A DNA stretch of 64,000 bases. Origin: Vigna angularis. Its lineage: Eukaryota > Streptophyta > Magnoliopsida > Fabales > Fabaceae. Position numbers and translations under genes: made by a program. Location: positions 22,779,364 to 22,843,363 of the forward strand of contig NC_068977.1 of the NCBI RefSeq assembly GCF_016808095.1, read 5' to 3'. Below the pieces are notes generated by a model, which saw nothing but the letters and a program-made list of their open reading frames with translations, searched no databases and was not told the DNA's origin. This document shows, one piece after another, positions 12,165 to 22,736 of the stretch. Positions within the stretch are counted from its first letter, which is position 1, and each line of letters starts with the position of its first letter.

Positions 12165-12570
12165 CGTTGTCACTGTTATTTTATATTTTTTTGACAATAA
12201 GATTTATGACGGTATGTGAAACCATAAAACAGTATGTGAAACCACCATTACAAACATATTGGCCTTTGTAAGTCATGATATATAAAAAAAATAACCATCA
12301 TGGAAAACAAAGGTAAGAAAATAGTAATTAATGGTCCCATGAACATTTTTGTGGGATTAAAGAAAAAGTGTTGGAACTAATGATTTAAGAAGAAACATGA
12401 CAATTAGTTTTAGATAATAATTGAAGAGATAGAAACTCTAAATTTCATAATTGAATTATGTCGTGTTTGTAGTGAGTGACTGACTCCCAAGTCAATGTAA
12501 GTGGTTATATAGCAACGCATATGATGATGGGGTAGAAAGATTATAGTCTAAGTGGTAGATAACACTTATA
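12165..12570 (+). repeat. Duplicated upstream segment (partner of 2390-2627)
   Basis: It shares 'atttatgacggtatgtg', 'gactgactcccaagtc' and 'gtagaaagattatagtcta' with 2390-2627 in order. It lies about 0.75-1.1 kb before the start codon of the receptor-like protein gene. The extra material relative to the other copy includes a local duplication of 'gtatgtgaaacca'. Confidence 0.7.
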
Positions 12571-13014
12571 TTGTTACTTTAAATCAAATAAAACTTTTCA
12601 AGGATATTTTCTTTAACCACGATGAGATTAGTTCTCGAAATGCTTTTCTTGAAAAAAAAAAACAAAAAAGAAAAACTATAAACTTTAAAAAAGAGAGAAG
12701 TAACAATAAAAAGAACTTATAATAAAAGTATACATAAAATTGTAAAAAAAAATTGTAAATAGAAAGAGTATGACTTCTAAAAGAAATTATAAAAAATTGA
12801 AGTTGTCCGTATAAAATATGACTGAAAAATTAAAAGCCGTGACTTTAAAAGACAGACTTCATCTTCTTTAACAATTTGAAATATAATTTTTTTATTTTAA
12901 AATCGTATTATATCAACATGATTTATTTATTTTTGTAAATTTTGTAAATTTTATTAATATCATTATATTTGATAAAAATAGTTACACTATTTTCATTAAA
13001 AAAATCCAAGCATT

Positions 13015-13170
13015 TGCTATAACTGATGACTCACCCATAGCTTGAAAAATGCATTTTAAACAGAGAAAAAAAAGACTGAAAATTAAAGACATGAAGTAGA
13101 AAAATCAAGTCCACAGCGTAAGTAAAAGGTTAGAAAACGAAAGTTTGCGTGAGAGATGCGTTGTTGAAGT
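13015..13170 (+). repeat. Proximal upstream segment repeated at 38510-38660
   Basis: The two copies share 'tgaaaaatgcatt', 'aaaattaaagacatgaa', 'agaaaaatcaagt', 'taaaaggtt' and 'gtttgcgt...gagatg' in the same order and orientation. This copy is directly upstream of the receptor-like protein gene's TATA box; the other has no gene after it. Confidence 0.75.
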
Positions 13171-13234
13171 TTAAAGTTGGATTCCACAACACAATGGAAG
13201 CATCACTTTGCACATATCTTGTTTTAAATTTGGG

Positions 13235-13244
13235 TATAAATATA
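13235..13244 (+). promoter_or_regulatory. TATA box of the receptor-like protein gene
   Basis: TATAAATATA lies 77 bases before the ATG at 13312, a fitting distance for a short 5' untranslated region. This is a sequence match only. Confidence 0.6.
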
Positions 13245-13311
13245 TTGATCATTCCCATACCACAATCAATAAACCGTAGAGACGTAAACGATTGAGAGTG
13301 AGTTAGAAGTA

Positions 13312-15762
13312 ATGGAGTTATGGATGAGATGGTTCCTTCTCTTTTTACTTTTTCATTTTTCATCCTCTCATTCCTTATGCCACCCTTATGACGCCTTTCT
13401 CTTGCATCACTTCAATAACTCTTTTACTATTATTACTGATGATGATTGTTATCTTCCAAAGACACCAACATGGAAAAATGGAACAGATTGTTGCTCTTGG
13501 GATGGAGTCACCTGCCACCCCATCTCCGGTCATGTGATCGGTCTCGACCTTGCCTGCAGTGGCCTTTCTGGCCAAATCCATCCAAACAGTACACTTTTCC
13601 TTCTTTCTCATCTCCAATCACTCAACCTTGCTTTCAACTCTCTTGTGGATTCAATCCCATCCTCACTCCTAACCCTTCCACGTCTCTCTTTTCTCAATCT
13701 CCATCATAACTATCTCAGTGGTCAAATCCCAAATGTCTTTCCTCAGTCAAACAAATTTAAAGAATTGGATTTCAGTGTTAACAATTTAGGAGGTGAGCTG
13801 CCATCAACACTTTCAAATCTTCAACATCTCACTCTCTTGGATCTTTCGAGAAATAAATTCAGTGGTCAAATCCCGGACGTGTTTGTCGGGCTAACCAAAT
13901 TGACAACTCTTTTTTTTTCGGAAAACAATTTTGAAGGAAAAATCCCATCTTCATTGTTCGACTTAACTCAACTTTCTATACTGGAAATTTCTTTTAATAA
14001 ATTCCAGGGTCCTTTGCCCAACAATATAACAGGGTTTTCAAATCTACTTAGCTTATCATTTAATAACAACTTGCTGAATGGGATAATTCCTTCATGGTGT
14101 TTATCTTTGCCGTCTTTGATGAATTTAGATTTGTCAAGAAATAAGTTCACAGGGATTCTAAGTGCAAACTCATCATATTCCTTAGAGATTATAGATTTGT
14201 CCTGCAACAAGCTACAAGGTAATATTCCAGAAACAATTTTCAACCTTGTAAATCTTACAATCTTAGATATATCATCAAACAACTTAAGTGGATATGTTCA
14301 CTTTCCACTTTTCTGTAAGCTTCAAAATTTGGTAACACTTTACCTTTTCCAAAATGATCAGTTATCCCTAAATTTTGACTCCAATGTCAACTGTACTTTT
14401 TCCTCATTAGAGATGTTGGACTTATCTTCTACGAGTTTAACTGAATTTCCAAAGTTATCAGGAAAAGTACCAATGTTAGAACTTCTCTTTCTATCCAATA
14501 ACAAAATTAAAGGAAGAATTCCCAATTGGTTTAGCTCATTATATTCATTGGACCTCTCTCACAACCAATTAGAGCAATCACTGGACCAATTTTCATGGAT
14601 CCAACAACTTAATTTTCTTGATTTTAGTTTTAACAAAATCACTGGTGGCATCTCTTCCTCAATTTGCAATGCAAGTTCAATTGAGTATCTCAACTTGTCA
14701 CACAACAAGTTGACGGGCATCATTCCACAATGCCTGTCTAACTCATCCCTTCGAGTTTTGGATCTACAACAAAACAAACTTCGTGGCACTTTGCCAAGTA
14801 GCTTTTCAAAGAACTGCCGGCTCCGTATTCTTAATCTCAATGACAACCAATTAAAAGGTTCTTTGCCAGAATCTATGTCCAATTGCTTTACTCTGGAGGA
14901 TTTAGATCTTGCCAACAATCAATTAGAAGGTACCTTTCCTCATTGTCTTCAAGGTCTATCAAATTTAAGAGTATTGGTTTTGCGAGCCAATAAGTTTCAT
15001 GGCCCCATTGAAAATTTAAAGACCAAACATGGACTTGCCAATTTAGTTATACTTGATATCTCTTCCAACAACTTCAGCGGCCCAATACCAAAGGTCTACA
15101 TAAGAAAGTTTGAAGCCATGAAGACTGTTGTTCAAGTTGAAATTGAGGAATACATCAGAAGTGATTTATTTTATGATTCTTTGACAGTAACAACAAAATC
15201 AATCGTTATTACAATGGAGAAAATTCGGACAGACTTTGTAACAATTGATTTATCAAAAAACAGATTTGAAGGAGAGGTTCCAAACGTGATTGGAGAACTT
15301 CATGCTCTTAGAGCGCTCAACCTTTCTCATAACATACTTAGTGGTCCTATTCCCCAATCCCTGGGAAATTTGACGAACTTAGAATCGCTAGATCTGTCCT
15401 CAAATATGCTTACTGGTATGATTCCTACAGAACTAACCAATTTGAACTTTCTGGAAGTTCTGAATCTTTCCAATAATCATATTGTGGGAGCAATACCTCA
15501 AGGAAAACAATTCAATACATTTTCCAACGATTCCTACAAGGGAAACTCTGGGTTATGTGGGTTTCCATTGTCAAAAAAATGCAGCAAGGACATTGAACAA
15601 CATTCTCCACCTTCAGTGCCCTTTAAGAGAGAGCATGGATATGGATTTGGATGGAAACCGGTTGCTATAGGATATGGATGTGGAATGATATTTGGAATGG
15701 GAATGGGATGTTGTGTCTTATTAATAGGAAAGCCTCAATGGCTTGTGAGAATGGTTGCATGA
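13312..15762 (+). CDS. Receptor-like protein with extracellular leucine-rich repeats
   Basis: This is an 816-residue intronless frame. Residues 1-21 are a signal peptide (MELWMRWFLLFLLF...), followed by an N-terminal cap with the paired cysteines of NGTDCCSWDGVTC (about 57-69). The bulk is more than twenty leucine-rich repeats of the plant extracellular LxxLxLxxNxLxGxIP type, with many N-glycosylation sites. A non-repeat island (about 598-645, including MKTVVQVEIEEY) precedes the last four repeats, as in Cf-type proteins. The C-terminus has a GxxxG-rich membrane span (YGCGMIFGMGMGCC) and a very short tail with no kinase. Such proteins sit in the plasma membrane and signal with SOBIR1/BAK1-type kinases, usually in immunity; the ligand cannot be read from sequence. 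Family members are often 850-1000 residues, so this one is slightly short but intact. It is flanked by transposons and by relics of duplicated upstream sequence. Confidence 0.93.
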   Translation: MELWMRWFLLFLLFHFSSSHSLCHPYDAFLLHHFNNSFTIITDDDCYLPKTPTWKNGTDCCSWDGVTCHPISGHVIGLDLACSGLSGQIHPNSTLFLLSHLQSLNLAFNSLVDSIPSSLLTLPRLSFLNLHHNYLSGQIPNVFPQSNKFKELDFSVNNLGGELPSTLSNLQHLTLLDLSRNKFSGQIPDVFVGLTKLTTLFFSENNFEGKIPSSLFDLTQLSILEISFNKFQGPLPNNITGFSNLLSLSFNNNLLNGIIPSWCLSLPSLMNLDLSRNKFTGILSANSSYSLEIIDLSCNKLQGNIPETIFNLVNLTILDISSNNLSGYVHFPLFCKLQNLVTLYLFQNDQLSLNFDSNVNCTFSSLEMLDLSSTSLTEFPKLSGKVPMLELLFLSNNKIKGRIPNWFSSLYSLDLSHNQLEQSLDQFSWIQQLNFLDFSFNKITGGISSSICNASSIEYLNLSHNKLTGIIPQCLSNSSLRVLDLQQNKLRGTLPSSFSKNCRLRILNLNDNQLKGSLPESMSNCFTLEDLDLANNQLEGTFPHCLQGLSNLRVLVLRANKFHGPIENLKTKHGLANLVILDISSNNFSGPIPKVYIRKFEAMKTVVQVEIEEYIRSDLFYDSLTVTTKSIVITMEKIRTDFVTIDLSKNRFEGEVPNVIGELHALRALNLSHNILSGPIPQSLGNLTNLESLDLSSNMLTGMIPTELTNLNFLEVLNLSNNHIVGAIPQGKQFNTFSNDSYKGNSGLCGFPLSKKCSKDIEQHSPPSVPFKREHGYGFGWKPVAIGYGCGMIFGMGMGCCVLLIGKPQWLVRMVA

Positions 15763-16291
15763 CTTGGGATTCTCTTGTTGTACACCTTGTTCAAATTCAA
15801 TTGTGCCTTCATTGAAAACAAAAGAAGTTAAGCAAGAACGTTATCACTTTGCATGAGATTTGACTCAAAGTTTAGTTCTAATATATATTTAATTCCAAGT
15901 TTAGTTGTAACATGAGAGTGTCTTGTATCTAATTATTTCATTTTATTTAGAATATATTGTTGTATTGGTTATATATTAATAGTTGTTGTACTCCTAAAAA
16001 CAATTATATATTGACTTAAACAATAGAAAAATTGTAATTATGTATTTTAAAAAATGCTATATTGTTTGCCAGAATTCTATTACATGTCTCTTATGTTTTT
16101 TTACTCATTGAAGAACTTACAAGCAGTGTGTTCAAATTATGCAATATGGCATCAACCACAAACTAGTTGAGAGCAGTAAAAATATTAGTACAAATATAAA
16201 TTTTAAAAAAATTATAAATTAAATTTTAACTAATTTGTAAAGTCGTTAATTTCTTTTCGTTTAAATAAAACATAAGTGCATATGAATCCAT
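15763..16291. other. 3' flank of the receptor-like protein gene
   Basis: This is AT-rich sequence expected to hold the 3' untranslated region and polyadenylation site. Several AATAAA-like variants occur, but I cannot choose one. No other feature is seen before the CACTA end at 16292. Confidence 0.5.
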
Positions 16292-16404
16292 CACTAGTGC
16301 AACGAAGAGAAACGACAACGGTTGTTTTTTAATATACGTTTTGGTTTTAGAACTGCGACATATACAGGCGAGGTAAAAAGGTCTGACACTTTAGGCTACA
16401 GTTT

Positions 16405-16630
16405 CAATCGAAGTAATAACCTGAGGATATGACAGCGGTTCTTTCTTGAACCGCGGCCAAACCCTGTTTTTTTTTTTAATTTTCGTGTAACCTTTGGCCT
16501 CGGTTTTATCATAACCGAGGTAATAACCTGAGGATATGACAGCGGTTCCTGTTTGAACCACGGCCAAAACCGTGTTTTTTTTTTTAATTTTCATGTAACC
16601 TTTGGCCTCGGTTTTGGCACAACTGAGGCC
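16405..16630 (+). repeat. Subterminal tandem repeat of CACTA-1
   Basis: There are two copies of a unit of about 115 bp, each with 'taataacctgaggatatg', then 'acagcggttc', 'gaacc.cggccaaa', a T-run, and 'gtaacctttggcctcggtt'. Repeated subterminal motifs are the usual transposase-binding region of CACTA elements; here that role is inferred. The short frames over it are not genes. Confidence 0.75.
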
Positions 16631-16999
16631 TATTCTCCTGCAATTTTTTTAATAGAAGGTATGTTTTGTGATATGACCTGCATATCAAACAATATCATAA
16701 CAACACAGATTCAACACAATAGTCAATATTTACATCACATAATTTATAAAGTCTAATAACTATAAATCAACATGTTCTAATGTATTTTAAATCTAATAAC
16801 TATGAACTATTATATAATCTAACTAAATGTTTTGCAATTGCTTTCCTCTAGAATGTAAATGACTTCTCAAGAATTGGAGTAGGAGTCTTGAATCTCTGCA
16901 CAAGACAATTGTTATTAATTAGTGTATATGAAATCCAAATGTTGGAGAAAATCAAAATTCATTAAATTTAAATATTACCGTTTTCCAGCCTCTTGTGAT

Positions 17000-19330
17000 A
17001 TGGGCACGAATAATGTGGGTCATCCAATACATTACATAGTATCCACACTCAAATGAACCATTTTGTCTATTACACTACAATATATCATCATAGTTGTAAA
17101 TAGTTAGTGAAAATCATTAAAACAAAACAACAACTATAAGAAAGTATGGCTTTAGCATATGTCAAACCTTGAGAGCAATCCATGCATGCTTTCTACTATT
17201 AGCAATTGATCTCCCAACCAACATCATACTTGCTGAAATAGAACTATATATAAAAAAAGGTTTTAGCATTCATTTATATAACAAAGAAAGTCCAAACATT
17301 AAGGTTCTTACCAATCAACTACTTGTCTGAGATGTTTGGGAGGAGAGTTGTGCAATAAGCAGAACCACAAAACATAGCTCTCCTGTACAGAAATAACAAG
17401 TAGCTGCCAATGGTGCCTGAAATTCATAATAACTTAATTATTATATATTAAAATCACATATGGAACTTTATTATGTTAACAAAGTTCACTTACCCAGATC
17501 TATAAGGAATAAAAAGTATGATCTTCTCGCTTGCAAATCTGCTTGTGAGATATGTTGTGATCTCATCAAAATCATTTGTTTTGTGAATGACTTGGGGATC
17601 AATTAACCCATAGACATCATTGTACCCCAAGTTGTTACTGACACCAAACATATACCTGAAATCAAAAATTACCTTTGATATAAGTATATATATATAAATC
17701 AATTTTTTATAAATAATTGCTCATGTACTTACATCATCCATAGCTGAACTAATGTAATATTCAACTCTTATGTTCTCGACGCATGCTCTCTAACATCTTA
17801 GCTATGTTGGTATATTGGGACCTGAGAGCCTCTCCCAAATACATTAGCATCATATTCAACCTCCAAAGGCTTATTTCCAATTATGTCAACAAGTTGCTAC
17901 AATGCACCAAGAGGATCATCCTCAGATAAACGAATCTTCTCTTGTGCATGTGTCTATTGTTACATGGAAAAATAAGATAATTTTTTACATCAATAACATG
18001 TAAACTTTAAAATTGAGAAGTGTAAAGTAGAATTCCATACCGGGGGGTCAGAAATTGAACCAACCAAGTGTTTAGACCAAACGATAAAAGACTGGAATGT
18101 CTGTTCCATGGTGAAAATCTCATCTTTGGGTAGAGGAACTGAGGCATCTGGTATGATAATGTCGTCTATTGAGACCTTCACCTCATCCTCTGATAGCTCC
18201 ATACCATGAATAACAGTTGCTGCTTGAAACACTGTTCCACGAGCTACTAGCATCATCCCGGTACCATCTAAAATGTATAGCAGACATGGACTAGCATTGT
18301 CCATGTCATCCCCTGGGACGGTTGATGCTGAACAACTTCCTTTCCCGCTTCTCCCTGTCAGAGTAAATGTTAGATTATACAAAACATACAAATTATTGAA
18401 CATAAATGTTTATTAATTTTACCTATGGGAGGCATAACATGTTCCTGTTCCTGTACAAGAGATGGCATCGGGCGCATGCCATAACTCTTAAACTGCTGCT
18501 AGAACTGACGCATAACTCTATCAGTCACTTATGTAGTGACCTCATTATACAATTCCTCCCTAAGCTCCGTCCTAAGCTCCTCCCTAAGGTCCGCTCGAAG
18601 CTTTTTTGTGATTTTTTGTGTTAACCTTTGTTCTTGTGCTTCGTTGTATACATATGAAGTATGACGAGAAGAACTCCCAAAATAATCTCGAATGCCTACT
18701 CCAGTTCCAGCAACATACACACGTCTAGGGTGCTCGGGTCGTCCAATTGCAATGGTAAGAATATCCTAGCGATCCTTTGGAGTGAATTAACCTTGGGAGC
18801 TCTACTCAACCAAGGAGTCCAGTAACATAACAAAACATCATTATTCTTAAAAAATTTCAAGGTAGTATGTATAATGAAATTATTATTACTTTAGGAACAG
18901 TGATAACTTACAATTCTTTTAGATATTTCTCGTGCAGTGTCAGAAGAGTAGGCGCCCGATGATCTTAAATGAGCCAACTTCCATTTCTCATGCCGAGAAG
19001 GTGGAGAAGGAGGTTGGGGGATACCATCCTCAGATGATGGTCTAGCTTCTGCCTTTTGCTTGAGGATTTTCTCCTCAAGCTTCCTATACCCACCACGAGA
19101 TAATAGGTGGGCGTTTTTATTTTAAGCACTTATTCCTTGTGCTTTGCTTCCTTTTGCCTGTCACATATGTTTAATTAATTAGTTTATATGATATATATTT
19201 GTTAACGAGGAATTGAATAATATCAACTATACTAACCTACCATTCCTCTAATGTCCGACTCTGTACAAATAGGCGCCTACTTCCAACTGTGAATCATTCC
19301 TTTACAGTCAAATACAGGTAGGTTACTGTG
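17000..19330 (-). pseudogene. CACTA-1 second gene: En/Spm-type region plus Ulp1-like protease
   Basis: Reading leftward from about 19330: an En/Spm-type segment (RRLFVQSRTLEEW; SRGGYRKLEEKI; PPSPPSRHEKWKLAH) as in plant transposase family PF03004; a segment with three stops near 18765-18810; GRPEHPRRV near 18725; a charged coiled-coil (ADLREELRTELREEL, 18540-18600); a DUF8039-like stretch (17990-18403: VKVSIDDIIIPDASVPLP); and a Ulp1/C48 cysteine-protease-like C-terminus in several exons. The last has IDPQ (about 17600), HWQLLV (about 17410) and CNRQNGSFECGYYVM (17038-17082), with His and Cys in the expected places. Splice junctions such as CCG|GTAAGTGAAC are shared with CACTA-2. The stops and truncation suggest it is dead, though the protease exons look well preserved. 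Confidence 0.75.
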
Positions 19331-19374
19331 AATCATTCCAGCCATCACTTAAACTCATTTCTTATTGAAGCGTC

Positions 19375-19441
19375 TTCTTGAGCGTCACAAAACTTCACCA
19401 GGTTTCGAATCCTGTCGCTCTTGATACCACTGTTAGTGCTG
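19375..19441 (-). other. Copia-type leader with primer-binding site and T-arm-like sequence
   Basis: On the minus strand, AACAGTGGTATCAAGAGC (rc about 19415-19431) is an LTR end followed by a copia primer-binding site related to TGGTATCAGAGC. It is followed by CAGGATTCGAAACCTGG, which resembles the T-arm of plant initiator tRNA-Met. The sequence to the right (TGTTAGTGCTGG from 19429) would be the LTR. No gag follows on the left, where CACTA-1 sequence resumes. Confidence 0.45.
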
Positions 19442-19820
19442 GTAGGTGGTAGAGAGAATATATCAGAGATAAGAGAGAAGCATAATGCAAAGAAAAAGAG
19501 AAAACGAGAGTTAATTCTCATTAACCACAGTGGGGTATATATGTATACCAGATACAGAGAATGCTAGATTGTCAAATTACAGTTAAAGACGTTAAGAGTT
19601 TAATTTTATTTATAATAAGTTGCGCACCATTTATTGGAGGAAGGGATTTAGGTGATTTGTGAGTTTTTCTTTTAGTAGCACCGTTTATTGGAGGAAGAGA
19701 TTTAGGTGATTTGTAAGTTTTTCTTTTGGTCAGCTGCAAGAAGAGATTTAAGGAATTTTATTGTCTCGTGTTGTGCAACATTTAGGAAAGATATTGCAGC
19801 TTTATGGAAAGGTAATATTG

Positions 19821-19867
<47 letters not shown>

Positions 19868-20279
19868 GTTTTTAATTAATTAGGATTTTTAATTAAGAAT
19901 AAGACATTATTTTTAATTATTTAATAATTGTATAATATGTTTTGTAATGTTGTAATTGGAAACTGAAATTAGGAATAATTTAAAGTATGAATAGGAATAA
20001 ATTAAATTTAATTAATAGTAGTCTAAATGTATCTTATTTATTAAAAAATAGAAGTTAATTAATAGTAGTCTAAATGTATTTTATTTATTTAAAAATAGAA
20101 GTAAAAATGATTACGTAGTAGTTAGATATTGAGAATATTTATGAATTGAATATATTGAGAATATTTATGAATTGAATTTTATTTCTGATGACTTATTTAC
20201 TTTAATTATTTTATTTAATTATTTTATTGAATAAATGTTATGTATAATTTCTTTTGTAGGAAAATAATTTTTTACGAGT
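19442..20279. other. LTR-like and AT-rich sequence, no gene
   Basis: Probably the LTR belonging to the leader at 19375-19441, then decayed AT-rich DNA. It includes a direct duplication (19625-19730, unit about 55 bp, 'tttattggagga...gatttaggtgattt'), a (TA)n run (19830-19863) and another short direct repeat ('taattaatagtagtctaaatgta', about 20005 and 20055). No boundary on the right could be set. Confidence 0.5.
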
Positions 20280-20339
20280 TTACGGAGCTCTCACAAGTTT
20301 AAGTAAGTTCTCTCGAGTTGAAACTCTCGAGTTGAGTGC

Positions 20340-20486
20340 AACAGGCTTTACTCTGGCCTTAAACCTCGCTATTTCACCCTTTGGATTCACCACTGCTTTA
20401 TAAATCCACTTGAGTGCAACAGGCTTCTTCTCTAGTGGCAGATCAACAAGTTCCCAACTTTGGTTTTTCTTAATAGAGTCAAACAA
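20340..20486 (-). pseudogene. Copia-A RT N-terminal fragment
   Basis: The minus-strand frame has SIKKNQSWELVDLP and LKWIYKAVVNPKGE, then FKAR, which is the standard beginning of copia reverse transcriptase. The preceding residues of the same protein (…KVKELKVAMD) are found near 23200, on the far side of the copia-B insertion. After FKAR the sequence departs from the family, so the catalytic YVDD part is absent. Confidence 0.8.
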
Positions 20487-20588
20487 AAAGTGGAGTCTTC
20501 ACACAAGAAAACTAAATACCTACCTAGAGACACGGGAGAACCCAAAGACTAAGGGAACATCACACAAGGGAACTTCGGATAAATCTTT
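20487..20588 (+). other. Left flank of copia-B: short gypsy-gag-like scrap
   Basis: It is about 100 bp between the copia-A RT fragment and the left LTR of copia-B. Its last 35 bases ('catcacacaagggaacttcggataaatctt') resemble the right flank of copia-B ('catcacacaacaagggaacctaggatagatctt'), far longer than a normal 5-bp target duplication. The host of copia-B was therefore probably a gypsy gag piece already present here. Confidence 0.5.
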
Positions 20589-20928
20589 TGTTGGGATAAA
20601 CTTAAATTTTAGGGATTCATTAAAATCTTATTTTATTAGTTTTGGATTTAGTAATATTTGGTTTGATTTTGATAAAGATAAAATATATATAGGTAGTTTT
20701 GATTTTCCTTTTATTTAGGAAAGTATTATTTTATTTTATTGATATAAGATAGAGATAGATTAAGTAGATTTTATTTTAAGTTAGTTGATATTCTATTGTT
20801 AGTTTTTGTTATTTGTACTCGGTCTAAGACCCTATTTGCACCTATTTAAAGGTTGCCAAGGTTTAATGAGAAGTAACTCTAGTGAATTGAAGAGTATTAT
20901 TATTTGTGAATCACGTTTTCTCCCAACA
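20589..20928 (+). repeat. 5' LTR of copia-B
   Basis: 340 bp, TGTTGGG...CCCAACA, followed after one base by the initiator-tRNA-Met primer-binding site at 20930-20941. Confidence 0.9.
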
Positions 20929-21057
20929 GTGGTATCAGAGCTTTATGCTCTGAGTACCGAGAGAGAGAGAGAGAAAAAGAGAGAGAGGAAAGAGTTAAAC
21001 ATCATGAGAGAAAAAGTGAGTGCTTGATTTTTTGAGAGAGATGGCAAAGGTAATGGT

Positions 21058-22683
21058 ATGAGTGTGCCACAATTGACAAGAAAAACCAATTATGATAATT
21101 GGTACCTACAAATGAAGGCGTTATTGAGATCCCAAGACATTTGGGATATGGTGGAAGACGGGTACGTTGAACCTGATGCGGACGAACATCAGACAGTGGC
21201 ATAGATGACAACATTGAAGAAAACTCGTGCAAGAGATGGGTCAACATTATATTTCATCTACAATGCAGTAGATTAGTCGGGATTTGAAAAGATAGCAAAT
21301 GCCAAATCAGCAAAGGAAGCCCGGGAGATATTGGAGGTTGCATATAAAGGTGACAACCGCATTAGACAAGTTTGAATACAAGCTCTTAGAGGAGATTTTG
21401 AACAATTGAAGATGGAACCCAAAGAGCATATAACCGAGTACATAACTCGGGTGGAGAAGGTGGCCAACCATCTCGGTAGGAATGGAGAACAAATGCCATC
21501 TAGCCGGGTTGTGGGAAAAATTTTTAGATCTCTTACAAAAGATTTCGAATGTATCGTGTGCGCCATCGAAGAATCGAAGGACTTGTCGGTTCTCACAATG
21601 GATGAACTTGTTGGGTCATTAGAAGCCCACGAACAAAGGTGAAGGAGTTGGGATGATCAAGTTGAACCCGACGACCAAGCACTACAGGTATAGTTTAACT
21701 CGGATTACTCAGAGCTGAGGTCTTGGCGACAGAGGGCGAGGAGGCCAAGGACAAGGTGGACGTGGCCGAGGTAATTTTGAGGATGATGAAGAGCAAACCG
21801 GTCAGCAGAATTGGCGTGACCGAGGACAAAGAAAAGGCCGAGGAGATCAGTCAAGAGTGGAGTGTTTTAAGTGTAGCAAGTACGACCATTATGCAAACGA
21901 GTGTAGGTTAACAAAGTGCTATAACTGTGGCAAGTTTGGTCATATTGCAAAGTATTGCAAGACCGATGCAGAAGAAGATGCAGAAGAACTGTTGTTAGCA
22001 AAGAGCTCGGATACAGTGGACATGGAAAATTCGGTCTCAATAGTGGATGAAGTGATCTCGGTAAAAGGTGCGACAAATGTGGAAAAGGAACTCAAAAAAA
22101 AGATGAAGAGATTTAGCGGATAGGGAGGCTTCTGGATGAAGCTAATGAAATTATGAATAAATAGAGGGTTGAGCTTGAGGAGTTGAAGAAGACGGCTCCT
22201 GAAAAGGAAGAGAAAGCATCTAGCGTTATTGAACCAGATAAAAATAGGGAAGAAGATGAAGAAGAGATGAAGGCTGATGAGATTTCTACCAACTCGATAT
22301 GGTATCTAGATATTGGGGCAAGCAATCATATGTGTGGAAACGAGAAGTTTTTTTATAAACTCACCAAGGTGGAGGCCAAATTTATGTCTTTTGGAGATGA
22401 CTCCAAGGTGGTCGTGAAAGGACATGGAACAATCCGACATATGCAGAAGAATGGACGAGTTGGAGAGATTAGGGATGTTTACTATATTCCAGAGTTAAAG
22501 AGCAATATTTTAAGCAAGGGTCAGATAATTGAAAAAGGTAATTCAGTTTTTATGAAGGACCAGGTACTGTATTTAAAGGATAAACATGGTCGTCTGACAA
22601 TCCAAGTAAAAGCAAAGAAGAACCGGTTGTATGAACTAGAGCTGAAAATCTTGGAGAGAAGATGCAAACCTCGAGTGGGATGA
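21058..22683 (+). pseudogene. Copia-B gag-protease relic
   Basis: Gag begins at ATG 21058 (MSVPQLTRKTNYDNW), a UBN2-type start. In-frame stops lie near 21202, 21274 and 21375, with a frameshift around 21640-21720. The stretch 21406-21642 (EHITEYITRVEKVANHL) is well preserved. A Gly/Arg-rich region is followed by two CCHC zinc knuckles at 21863-21960 (CFKCSKYDHYANEC and CYNCGKFGHIAKYC). A protease-like start (YLDIGASNHMCG) lies at 22302-22340, with the catalytic D-I-G-A in place of D-S/T-G-A. The frame stops at 22683, directly before the polypurine tract: the rest of pol has been deleted. Confidence 0.85.
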
Positions 22684-22736
22684 TGCACATGGAAAACCAA
22701 ATGAAGGAAGAAAGAATTTAAGTTTATGGGGGAGTC

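Larger units (their letters stand above)
11870..13230. other. AT-rich sequence upstream of the receptor-like protein gene
   Basis: No coding region is seen. It contains two segments repeated elsewhere in the window (listed separately at 12165-12570 and 13015-13170). The direct double phrase 'acggtatgtgaaacca...cagtatgtgaaacca' occurs at 12208-12245. Confidence 0.6.
16292..19370 (-). mobile_element. CACTA-1: right-truncated CACTA (En/Spm) transposon
   Basis: It begins CACTAGTGCAACGAAGAG at 16292, which closely matches the reverse complement of the right end of CACTA-3 (40791). Subterminal repeats with CGGTT/AACCG motifs follow. The interior, 16650-18780, is homologous to 25680-27730 of CACTA-2 and carries the same minus-strand gene. 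No second terminus was found; the element breaks off near 19330-19380, where a copia-type leader begins. The candidate left target-site triplet is CAT, with no partner to test. Confidence 0.8.

Noticed and set aside
19375..19441. Possible tRNA gene, from the T-arm-like GGTTTCGAATCC
   Set aside because: No D-arm, anticodon arm or acceptor pairing surrounds it; it sits in a retrotransposon leader after a primer-binding site.
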